Positions 1 to 4,512 of a stretch of DNA of 5,124 nucleotides are shown in pieces. Source of the DNA: Methanomicrobiales archaeon (lineage in GTDB: Archaea > Halobacteriota > Methanomicrobia > Methanomicrobiales > Methanoculleaceae). Under the pieces are notes generated by a model that was not told where the DNA came from, made no database searches, and worked only from the letters and a program-made list of their open reading frames with translations. How positions within the stretch are numbered: the stretch's first letter is position 1; each line of letters starts with the position of its first letter. The DNA lies in the NCBI GenBank assembly GCA_019136335.1, contig JAGVUK010000005.1, forward strand, positions 1 through 5,124, read 5' to 3'. The position numbers and the translations under genes are program-made.

Positions 1-557
1 TCCCCCCGGTAGACCTGCTGTCCGGGGAGGAACATCCGTTCCACGAGGACGAACTCCGTGTAGCCCTCTGTCTTCAGGTCGGCCGCGAGCGCCGCCGGAC
101 GGCGGACTTTCATGAAGATCCGGGACTCCGGCCCGTTCCCGTCCGAGACGAAGAACCCGCCGGCCACCGGGACGTTCGCCACGGAGGCGAACGCGGTGAT
201 CGAGCTGATCCCGGGCTCGGTCGAGAACGCGATCTCCGGGTAGTGCTCGCTGATCACCTCGCAGAGGCGGGAGAAGGTCGAGTAGAAGTTCGGGTCCCCG
301 ATGATCCCAAAGACCGCAAGGCCGTCGAGAGCCTGCGGCGCTATCCGGCCGGCGTTCTCCTCGAGGCACTGGCGGATGTAAGCCTCATCGCTCGTCATAG
401 GGAAGTTGAGGATGACGGCGTCGGGGCGGTAGGGCCGCACCAGGTCGTAGGCAAGTTTCCCGGGGACAAAGACCGCCGATGCCTCACGGAGGAGCCGGAC
501 CGCCCGCAGGGTCAGGAGTTCCGGGTCGCCGGGCCCGAGCCCCACACCTACGAGCAT
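1..557 (-). CDS. cbiL: Cobalt-precorrin-2 (cobalt-factor II) C20-methyltransferase CbiL, 3' end cut by window edge
   Basis: This cytoplasmic SAM-dependent methylase adds the C20 methyl group to cobalt-precorrin-2 (cobalt-factor II) in the anaerobic, early-cobalt route to cobalamin. I read 185 codons by reverse-complementing positions 557 to 3; the gene continues beyond base 1, and since CbiL proteins are usually a little over 200 residues only a short C-terminal piece is missing. Seen in the sequence: the tetrapyrrole-methylase N-terminus GVGLGPGDPELLTL (residues 4-17), FPMT (52-55) and GDPNFYSTF (88-96), which are typical of CbiL, the SAM-binding segment EPGISSITAFAS (114-125), and MKV...LVER towards the end (149-174). 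The ATG lies inside the last codons of cbiT, a 10-base overlap that implies one operon and translational coupling. No frameshift is visible. Other tetrapyrrole methylases (CbiF, CbiH, CbiE) share the fold, but the FPM and GDPxFYSTF motifs favour CbiL. Confidence 0.9.
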   Translation of the reverse strand, partial: MLVGVGLGPGDPELLTLRAVRLLREASAVFVPGKLAYDLVRPYRPDAVILNFPMTSDEAYIRQCLEENAGRIAPQALDGLAVFGIIGDPNFYSTFSRLCEVISEHYPEIAFSTEPGISSITAFASVANVPVAGGFFVSDGNGPESRIFMKVRRPAALAADLKTEGYTEFVLVERMFLPGQQVYRG

Positions 558-1078
558 CCGGCACCCCCGACGATGATGTAGACGGGGTTGACGGGCTTGA
601 ACATCACCCCGCCGGCGATACCGGCGGACCGGGAAACCTGGAGGTGGACGGCCTCCACGAAGATCCCGAGGCGCTGCATGCTCCGGATTGCCGTATAAAG
701 CGTCCCGACCATCACCGCGTTCACGACGATCCTCCCCTGCACCTTCCCGGCGAGGATATCGAGGACCTCCGGCAGGCGGCGTGACCCCCCGACGAAGGCG
801 GCGTCGAGCCGGCCGAACCCCGGGAGGACGTCCACCGCGTCGCCCTCGAAGAACTCGATGTTCCCGGCGCCGGCGGCGGCCGCCTCCCGCCGGGCATAGG
901 CGATCGCCTCCGGCCGCTGGTCGATCGCGTAGACCTGACCCGCCACTCTCGACGCGGCGACGGCGACCTTTCCGGTCCCGCACCCGACATCGGCCACCCG
1001 GTCGCCCGGGCGGATGCCGAGTTTCGCGAGCGAGACCGCCATGACCTCGTCCTGCGTAGGTCCACCCTTCAGTCCCAT
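548..1078 (-). CDS. cbiT: Cobalt-precorrin-6B C15-methyltransferase (decarboxylating) CbiT
   Basis: CbiT methylates C15 of cobalt-precorrin-6B and removes the C12 acetate carboxyl group in anaerobic cobalamin synthesis. The 176-residue product is a class I SAM methyltransferase: GGPTQDEVMA at the N-terminus (residues 5-14), motif I DVGCGTG (30-36), the acidic end of strand 2 in YAIDQRPEA, then EGDA and the FVGGSRRLPEVL segment typical of CbiT, and a C-terminal PVYIIVGG strand. Length matches free-standing archaeal CbiT. I chose ATG at 1078 because it sits just before the conserved GGPTQDE, follows a purine-rich GGGGAT, and lies about 20 bases downstream of the start of transcription expected from TATATA at 1122-1127. 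The longer in-frame start at 1114 would add 12 unconserved residues, has no ribosome binding site, and would lie upstream of that expected transcript start. It is the first visible gene of the operon and overlaps cbiL. In many bacteria it is fused to CbiE; here it is separate. Confidence 0.9.
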   Translation of the reverse strand: MGLKGGPTQDEVMAVSLAKLGIRPGDRVADVGCGTGKVAVAASRVAGQVYAIDQRPEAIAYARREAAAAGAGNIEFFEGDAVDVLPGFGRLDAAFVGGSRRLPEVLDILAGKVQGRIVVNAVMVGTLYTAIRSMQRLGIFVEAVHLQVSRSAGIAGGVMFKPVNPVYIIVGGAGCS

Positions 1079-1097
1079 AGCATCCCCATATCCCAGA

Positions 1098-1142
1098 TAA
1101 TTTTGTGCTAACATCTATTAGTATATACGTAGCCTTGTGCTA
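1098..1142 (-). promoter_or_regulatory. Probable promoter of the cbiT-cbiL operon, with TTGTGCTA repeats flanking the TATA box
   Basis: On the minus strand TATATA (1127-1122) is the best TATA candidate upstream of cbiT. The usual archaeal spacing of about 26 bases puts the transcript start near 1098, leaving a leader of about 20 bases with GGGGAT before the ATG at 1078. The 8-mer TTGTGCTA (plus-strand reading) occurs at 1103-1110 and again at 1135-1142, 32 bases apart (close to three helical turns) and on both sides of the TATA box, an arrangement that would suit a regulator binding as a tandem pair. The promoter is inferred from spacing only, and an 8-base repeat may be chance. Confidence 0.45.
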
Positions 1143-1207
1143 TTTCGGGTGGTTCTCTCTTCTATACCCTATCGTTTCGGAAATGGGAGAGGCTTATACC
1201 TTCGCCG

Positions 1208-1227
1208 GCACCGGGGCGCCCCGGTGC
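1208..1227. repeat. 20-base perfect GC-rich palindrome in the cbi upstream spacer
   Basis: Positions 1208-1227 read GCACCGGGGCGCCCCGGTGC, identical to their own reverse complement; allowing one mismatch the symmetry extends to 1205-1230. As RNA it would form a very stable hairpin with a short GCGC loop; as DNA it could be a dimer-binding operator. No T-run follows on either strand, so a classical intrinsic terminator is not supported. It lies about 130 bases upstream of the cbiT ATG and 180 bases beyond the GNAT stop codon. Function unknown. Confidence 0.6.
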
Positions 1228-1408
1228 GGGTAACCGTCCGGGGCCGAAACGTCCGTTAGACGCCCGGTGGGCCGGTCGGCGTTCCACTCGTATAGTGTCC
1301 AAGGCCGCAGAAGGGAACCAAAGGAGCAACCCACAAAGATATTTGGCCCAATTACAGAACCGGACGCATTTCGCGCAAATTAGGGGCTCCAAGGCCGCCG
1401 GCGTATGC

Positions 1409-1930
1409 TCACCCCGTCAGGTATTCTTCCTCAAGCAGTCTATGATAGTCCATATACATCGGGACAGGATCAGAACGTCGGCTCTTCGCCCGCTTGAACC
1501 CGAACCTCTCGTAGAAGCCCACGGATTCCGGTTTTGCGTCCACGGTAATGATCCTGCATCCGACATATTCAGATACCATTATCGTGAGCGTCAGGACCTC
1601 ACGGAGCATCAGAGAACCAATGCCGTTTCTCTGATGTTTTTTTGATGTTGCCAGCCGGGCAACTTTGATTGCAGGATACTTTCGGTAAGGATACCCCCGC
1701 CTCCCGTCCTCCGGGGCTACCTGTTTTGCATCGATGCAATCGGTCACCAGGGTGAAAAACCCTACAATTTCAGAGTTGATATACGCAAGGCGGGTTACGG
1801 ATAGGCGCTGCTGCTGATACTCCATCGAATCCTCGATCAGGAATTCGTCCAGATCGTCATGGCCACAGCTGAAGGTCGATACGTCCGAGTCCCTGGAAAG
1901 CGGTAAAAAACAGAGCGCCCGGAGAGGCAT
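1409..1930 (-). CDS. GNAT-family N-acetyltransferase, likely toxin-like partner of the small upstream gene
   Basis: Predicted to transfer an acetyl group from acetyl-CoA to an unidentified amine substrate. The 173-residue product has the pattern FSCGHDDLDEFL (residues 20-31) near the N-terminus, the core strand EIVGFFTL (54-61), ARLATSKKHQ (91-100) leading into the acetyl-CoA loop QRNGIGS (100-106), and VDAKPESVGFYERFGF (130-145), whose tyrosine (140) is at the catalytic position. This layout is shared with GNAT toxins such as TacT, which acetylate aminoacyl-tRNA, but also with many uncharacterised archaeal GNATs, so the substrate is open. I chose ATG at 1930 because an upstream in-frame ATG at 1972 would lie inside the preceding gene and add 14 non-family residues. 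It starts 7 bases after that gene's stop without a clear ribosome binding site, so translational coupling is likely. Base composition is much more AT-rich than in the flanking genes (27-29 G+C per 60 bases counted at 1561-1680), suggesting acquisition by transfer. Confidence 0.85.
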   Translation of the reverse strand: MPLRALCFLPLSRDSDVSTFSCGHDDLDEFLIEDSMEYQQQRLSVTRLAYINSEIVGFFTLVTDCIDAKQVAPEDGRRGYPYRKYPAIKVARLATSKKHQRNGIGSLMLREVLTLTIMVSEYVGCRIITVDAKPESVGFYERFGFKRAKSRRSDPVPMYMDYHRLLEEEYLTG

Positions 1931-1937
1931 GTTATGT

Positions 1938-2084
1938 TCACAGACGCCGGTTTTTCGCTTCTCGCGCTGCAAATCGGATCAGTTCCCGTGCATCGTCGGT
2001 ATAGGTGGGCCTCTCCATATACTCATGAAAACGCCGGGCATCTTCGCCCTCAAGGGTAAGCCCAAGTTCGATTGGTTTTGCCAT
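1938..2084 (-). CDS. Small 48-residue protein, candidate antitoxin/partner of the GNAT acetyltransferase
   Basis: The reading frame encodes MAKPIELGLTLEGEDARR, then FHEYMERPTYTDDARELI, and ends in a basic REAKNRRL tail. It is supported as a gene by a strong ribosome binding site (GAGGTGA at 2098-2092, 7 bases before the ATG), a plausible TATA box further upstream, and a stop codon 7 bases before the GNAT start. The likely structure is a short N-terminal strand (IELGLTL) followed by two helices. It has no ribbon-helix-helix signature that I can identify with confidence. From memory, similar 45-60 residue proteins of the form 'KPI-LGL-LEGEDA-RF-EYM-NPT-T' stand directly upstream of this type of GNAT in other archaea; I could not check this. 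A role as antitoxin, chaperone or subunit of the acetyltransferase is inferred from gene order and size only. Confidence 0.8.
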   Translation of the reverse strand: MAKPIELGLTLEGEDARRFHEYMERPTYTDDARELIRFAAREAKNRRL

Positions 2085-2138
2085 CGTCACTTCACCTCGG
2101 GATATGATATAATGCCCGCGGATACCTCAAATAGGTTT
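2085..2138 (-). promoter_or_regulatory. Promoter, ribosome binding site and possible operator of the small-protein/GNAT unit
   Basis: On the minus strand AAACCTATTTGAGG (2138-2125) fits a BRE plus TATA box centred near 2130. A start about 26 bases downstream (near 2104) would leave a 20-base leader carrying GAGGTGA at 2098-2092. A second AT-rich element, TTATATCAT (2112-2104), overlaps the expected start and contains the odd palindrome ATATnATAT (2102-2110). It could be an alternative TATA box or, since two-gene toxin units often repress themselves, an operator. Both readings are inferred; the ribosome binding site is the firm part. Confidence 0.55.
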
Positions 2139-2252
2139 CTCCTGGTCAACATTCACCACACACCCCACCAGCGCCCTGATCCGTTTTGTCGACCAGCCGG
2201 TGCAGGGCCTCCGGACCGGTGAATGTCCCCAAATAGGGTTGTGCCCGGGCCT

Positions 2253-2432
2253 TCACGCCGCCGGCTTCTGTGCGTCCTGTTGCATCAGCCTGATCGCTTC
2301 CAGCGCCTTCGCCGGGTCCGCTACAAGAATGCTCCTGAGTTCGTCCAGAATCATATCCAGCTGGTTTTGCATTGCAGTCGTCCCCGCAACCTGCCGCTGG
2401 ACATCGGTGTACCTGTCCTGGAGGATGGGCAA
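2253..2432 (-). CDS. Small hypothetical protein (59 residues), inferred TTG start
   Basis: I do not recognise this protein. From a TTG at 2432 it reads MPILQDRYTDVQRQ, then a hydrophilic, strongly helical stretch (MQNQLDMILDELRSILVADP, ALEAIRLMQQDAQ) and ends KPAA. Leucine, isoleucine and methionine recur at roughly heptad spacing between residues 20 and 52, so a helical hairpin or short coiled coil is likely; there is no signal peptide or membrane segment from this start. The frame stays open further upstream (ATG at 2489), but that part would run through the divergent promoter and the first bases of the ferredoxin gene and begins with an unrelated hydrophobic stretch, so I prefer TTG. It lies about 30 bases from the centre of the CCTTTATG box (2465-2458), consistent with a nearly leaderless transcript. 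No ribosome binding site is seen. Existence of the gene is moderately supported; its start is uncertain. Confidence 0.45.
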   Translation of the reverse strand: MPILQDRYTDVQRQVAGTTAMQNQLDMILDELRSILVADPAKALEAIRLMQQDAQKPAA

Positions 2433-2457
2433 GTCGGGCGTCGCCGGAAGCAGGGAA

Positions 2458-2470
2458 CATAAAGGTTTTT
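2458..2470. promoter_or_regulatory. TATA-like element that could serve both directions (ferredoxin operon and small hypothetical gene)
   Basis: Plus-strand CATAAAGG (2458-2465) is centred 26 bases before the ferredoxin ATG at 2488, matching a leaderless archaeal transcript; the ferredoxin start has no ribosome binding site. Read on the minus strand the same bases are AAAAACCTTTATG (2470-2458), with an A-rich BRE-like stretch ahead of the box, and would start transcription near 2435, just before the TTG at 2432. The spacing on each side is nearly symmetrical. The assignment rests on consensus and distance alone. Confidence 0.45.
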
Positions 2471-2487
2471 GCGATGACAACAACAAC

Positions 2488-2673
2488 ATGAGTACAATGC
2501 TCAGGATAAACCGAGACAAGTGCGGATACTGCGGCACCTGCGTCGCAGTCTGCCCGGAGGATGCGCTCGAGCTGATCGACGCCTACCTCAGCCTTGAGCG
2601 GGAGTGCATTGCCTGCGGCATCTGCGCACGGGCGTGCCCGTTCGGGGCACTGGAGGTCGTCCATGAAGAGTAA
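2488..2673 (+). CDS. 2[4Fe-4S] ferredoxin, probable electron donor to the geranylgeranyl reductase
   Basis: This 61-residue soluble ferredoxin carries two classical CxxCxxCxxxCP motifs: CGYCGTCVAVCP (cysteines 12, 15, 18, 22) and CIACGICARACP (cysteines 40, 43, 46, 50), enough for two [4Fe-4S] clusters. Its last 11 bases overlap the start of the geranylgeranyl reductase, so the two are co-translated. In Methanosarcina acetivorans a neighbouring ferredoxin is known to be needed together with geranylgeranyl reductase to fully reduce archaeal lipid in a heterologous host, which makes electron supply to that enzyme the most likely job here. ATG at 2488 is taken as the start because it sits the right distance from a TATA-like box for a leaderless message; ATG at 2497 (three residues later) is possible. 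The frame is open further upstream, but that sequence lacks ferredoxin character. Confidence 0.9.
   Translation: MSTMLRINRDKCGYCGTCVAVCPEDALELIDAYLSLERECIACGICARACPFGALEVVHEE
2652..2657 (+). promoter_or_regulatory. Ribosome binding site of the geranylgeranyl reductase gene
   Basis: GGAGGT lies five bases before the ATG at 2663 (allowing for one wobble in the boundary) and inside the last codons of the ferredoxin gene. It fixes the reductase start: the frame is open back to 2594, but only this ATG has a ribosome binding site and leads directly into the FAD-binding strand. Confidence 0.8.
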
Positions 2674-3801
2674 CTACGATATCCTCATCGTCGGTGGCGG
2701 ACCCGCCGGCGCTCTTGCGGCGAAGACGGCGGCCGAAGCAGGGAACTCGGTCTGCCTCATCGAGAAGCGTCCTGCCATCGGCACACCGGTCCGGTGCGCG
2801 GAGGGGATCGGCAAAGAACTCTTACGAGAGTTCATCAAGCCCGACCCCCGCTGGATCTCCGCGGAGATCGAGCGTGCCCGGCTCATCGCCCCGAACGGCA
2901 CCACCATCAGCCTCGAACAGGACCGGGCGGGAAACGAGGTCGGCTACGTCCTCGACCGGAAGGTCTTTGACCGGGAACTCGTCTGGCAGGCAACGGGGCG
3001 GTCCGGGGCGCGAAGGTGCTCTCGGTCGGGACGCCGGCCGAGATCCGGGCAGACGTGGTCATCGCTGCGGACGGCACGGAGGCGCAGTTCGCCCGCCGGG
3101 CCGGGCTCGACACCACCGTGCCCCTCCGGGAGATGATGAGCTGTGCGCAGTACCTGATCACCGACATCGATATCGACGCGGGTTCGACGGACTTCTACCT
3201 GGGTAACGAGGTCGCGCCCGAAGGCTACCTCTGGGTCTTCCCGAAGGGCGAGCGGACGGCAAACGTCGGGATCGGCATCTCCGGCAGGAAGAGCCGGGAC
3301 GGTACGCGGGCGAAGGATTATCTTGATCGGTTCGTCGCGAAGAACTTCCCCGACGGGAAGACGATCGAGTGTATCGCAGGCGGTGTCCCGGTCTGCCGGC
3401 CGCTCCCCTGCACGGTCGGCGACGGCCTTATGGTCGTCGGCGACGCGGCGAGGGTCGTCGACCCCCTCACCGGCGGCGGGATCGGGAACGCCATGTTCAC
3501 CGGGAGGCTGGCCGCCCGGGTGGCCTCCGAATGCATATCGGCGGGCAACTGCTCGAAAGAGGCGCTGATGCCGTACGACGCCGGGTGGCGGGCATCGCGG
3601 ATGGGCAAGTTCCTCGAGCGGAACTACAAGGTCAAGGAATACTTCGTCACGCTTGACGATAGGAAACTCAACACCCTCGCGGATTCGATCGCAAACATCA
3701 GCCTCAAGGAGTTCTCGGTCTCGGCGCTCATCAAGGAACTGATCAAGCGGAACCCAAAGATGCTCTTTGAACTAAAATCACTCAAAGACGCTCTATCCTG
3801 A
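2663..3801 (+). pseudogene. Geranylgeranyl reductase (digeranylgeranylglycerophospholipid reductase), interrupted by an internal frame-changing deletion
   Basis: This FAD enzyme of the geranylgeranyl reductase family hydrogenates the isoprenoid chains of archaeal membrane lipids. The first part (2663 to about 2992, 110 residues) has the FAD motif GGGPAG (residues 11-16), the ribose-binding glutamate (34), the conserved cysteine in PVRCAEG (45), and ends in DRKVFDRELVWQA. The rest (about 2992 to 3798, 269 residues) is in another frame: NGAVRGAKVLSVG, DVVIAADGTE, YLWVFPKGERTANVGIG, and the second FAD motif VVGDAARVVDPLTGGGIGNA, then an intact C-terminus. The junction skips the roughly 20-25 residues that normally link these two segments, so I infer loss of about 60-75 bases (3n+1), leaving 1139 bases against about 1200 for the family. 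As written, translation from 2663 leaves the family sequence after residue 110 and could not yield enzyme. A GTG at 3016 could start the distal part but would lack the first FAD motif. Sequence error is a serious alternative to real decay. Confidence 0.85.
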
Positions 3802-4458
3802 CCGTTTCAACTGCTTGCTGAGGGTCTTTATCGTCTCCCCTTCCGCTTCCTTTTTTGTAAATACCGTGATGACGTCCCCCGGCCGGATACGGACGGTGCC
3901 GCTCGGTATGATGAGGTCACCCCCGGCACGCCGGATGGCGATGAAGACGAAGTCGCGGACATCGAGATCCCGGATCTCGTGGTCGGTGATGGGCGCGCCT
4001 TCTTCGGCGACGATCTCGAAGATGGTGCCCCCGGGGATCGAGGCGACCTGCTGGAGGTTCGGGCTCTTCGCCCAGTAATAGAGCCGGCTCGCCACCAGCT
4101 CGTCGGGGTTCTCGCTGATCTTCACCCCAACCTCGTTGAAGAGGTCGGAGTGCTCCTTCTGGTTGACGATCGAGACGACGTTCCTCACGTTGTAGCGTTT
4201 GGCGAGCCAGCAGGTCATCAGGTTTACGGCGTCATCGCTCGTGGTGGCGACCAGGGCATCGGCCCGGTCGATCCCGGCATCCTGCAGCACCGATTTATCG
4301 GTCGCGTTCCCGGTGATGGCGAGGACGTCGTAGTGCTCCAGAATATCGCTCGCACGCGCCTCGTCCTGGTCGATCACCACCACGGAATCGCCGGCGTTCA
4401 CGGCGATCGCAGTCAGGTTCCGGCCGATCCCCCCCAGGCCGACGATGATGGTGTACAT
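3793..4458 (-). CDS. trkA: TrkA-family potassium transport regulator (RCK: TrkA-N plus TrkA-C)
   Basis: This cytoplasmic regulatory protein binds NAD(H) and gates a Trk/Ktr-type potassium channel or transporter. The 221-residue product has one Rossmann domain (about residues 1-120) with the GLGGIG loop (7-12) and the acidic end of strand 2 (Asp30 in VVVIDQDE), then GNATDKSVLQDAGI and ALVATTSDDAVNL typical of TrkA-N. A TrkA-C ligand domain follows (about 135-215: GGTIFEIVAEEGAPI, IIPSGTVRIRPGD). This single-unit form is common in archaea; E. coli TrkA is a tandem double. I chose ATG at 4458, which begins exactly at the first Rossmann strand; the frame is open to 4758, but that part lies across rnhB. 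GATGGA just before the ATG is a weak ribosome binding site. The stop overlaps the tail of the reductase by 9 bases on the opposite strand. No transporter subunit (TrkH) is in the window, so the partner is unknown. Confidence 0.9.
   Translation of the reverse strand: MYTIIVGLGGIGRNLTAIAVNAGDSVVVIDQDEARASDILEHYDVLAITGNATDKSVLQDAGIDRADALVATTSDDAVNLMTCWLAKRYNVRNVVSIVNQKEHSDLFNEVGVKISENPDELVASRLYYWAKSPNLQQVASIPGGTIFEIVAEEGAPITDHEIRDLDVRDFVFIAIRRAGGDLIIPSGTVRIRPGDVITVFTKKEAEGETIKTLSKQLKRSG
3851..3856 (+). terminator. T-run that may end the ferredoxin-reductase transcript
   Basis: A TTTTTT run preceded by pyrimidine-rich CTTCC lies 50 bases after the reductase stop, inside the convergent trkA coding sequence. 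Archaeal RNA polymerase can terminate at T-runs without a hairpin, so this is a candidate; it also simply encodes two lysines of TrkA on the other strand. Confidence 0.25.
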
Positions 4459-4512
4459 TCCATCTGGATTCAACCGTTGCCATTGAAATACCTTGCGAAT
4501 AAACCAGAGTGT
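4459..4512. promoter_or_regulatory. Divergent promoter spacer between trkA and rnhB
   Basis: The 54 bases between the two start codons are notably AT-rich for this genome around 4478-4506. On the minus strand GGTTTATT (4505-4498) would give a trkA transcript start near 4474 and a leader of about 15 bases. On the plus strand TTGAAATACC (4483-4492) lies about 26 bases before the GTG of rnhB, consistent with a leaderless message, and rnhB has no ribosome binding site. Box choices are inferred from spacing. Confidence 0.4.

Larger units (their letters stand above)
1079..1408. other. Gene-free spacer between the GNAT gene and the cbi operon
   Basis: About 330 bases without a convincing gene on either strand. 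The only longer open frame (1162-1392, minus, 76 residues) has no recognisable motif, no ribosome binding site and an arginine/proline-rich composition that looks accidental. The spacer holds the probable cbiT promoter (TATATA at 1122-1127), the direct repeat TTGTGCTA (1103-1110 and 1135-1142), a 20-base perfect palindrome (1208-1227), a GGCTTATACC box at 1191-1200 that could be TATA-like on either strand, and an 11-base direct repeat TCCAAGGCCGC (1298-1308 and 1388-1398). I saw no T-run terminator directly behind the GNAT stop codon, no tRNA-like GGTTCRANNCC element and no cobalamin-riboswitch B12 box. Confidence 0.6.

Noticed and set aside
243..1044. Several overlapping plus-strand and alternative minus-strand open frames across the cbi genes
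   Set aside because: They are arginine/proline/glycine-rich shadows of the GC-rich cbiL and cbiT coding sequence, without motifs or ribosome binding sites.
1079..1140. Cobalamin riboswitch ahead of the cbi operon
   Set aside because: The expected leader is only about 20 bases and no B12-box-like consensus is visible.
1162..1392. 76-residue minus-strand open frame between the GNAT gene and cbiT
   Set aside because: No ribosome binding site, no recognisable domain, and it crosses the palindrome and low-complexity GC-rich sequence; most likely accidental.
1929..2222. 97-residue plus-strand open frame, with an inner start at 2111
   Set aside because: It is antisense to the well-supported 48-residue gene and its promoter, has no ribosome binding site, and its composition is not protein-like.
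2146..2664. 172-residue minus-strand open frame antisense to the ferredoxin
   Set aside because: It is a shadow of the ferredoxin and of the small hypothetical gene in another frame, with no motif of its own.
2968..3016. Programmed frameshift or intron explaining the split reductase gene
   Set aside because: Conserved residues are missing at the junction, so shifting frames would not restore the normal protein, and no slippery run or intron-like bulge-helix-bulge is apparent.
3979..4512. Long upstream extension of the RNase HII frame into trkA
   Set aside because: The translation is antisense to trkA and not family-like; RNase HII similarity begins exactly at the GTG at 4513.
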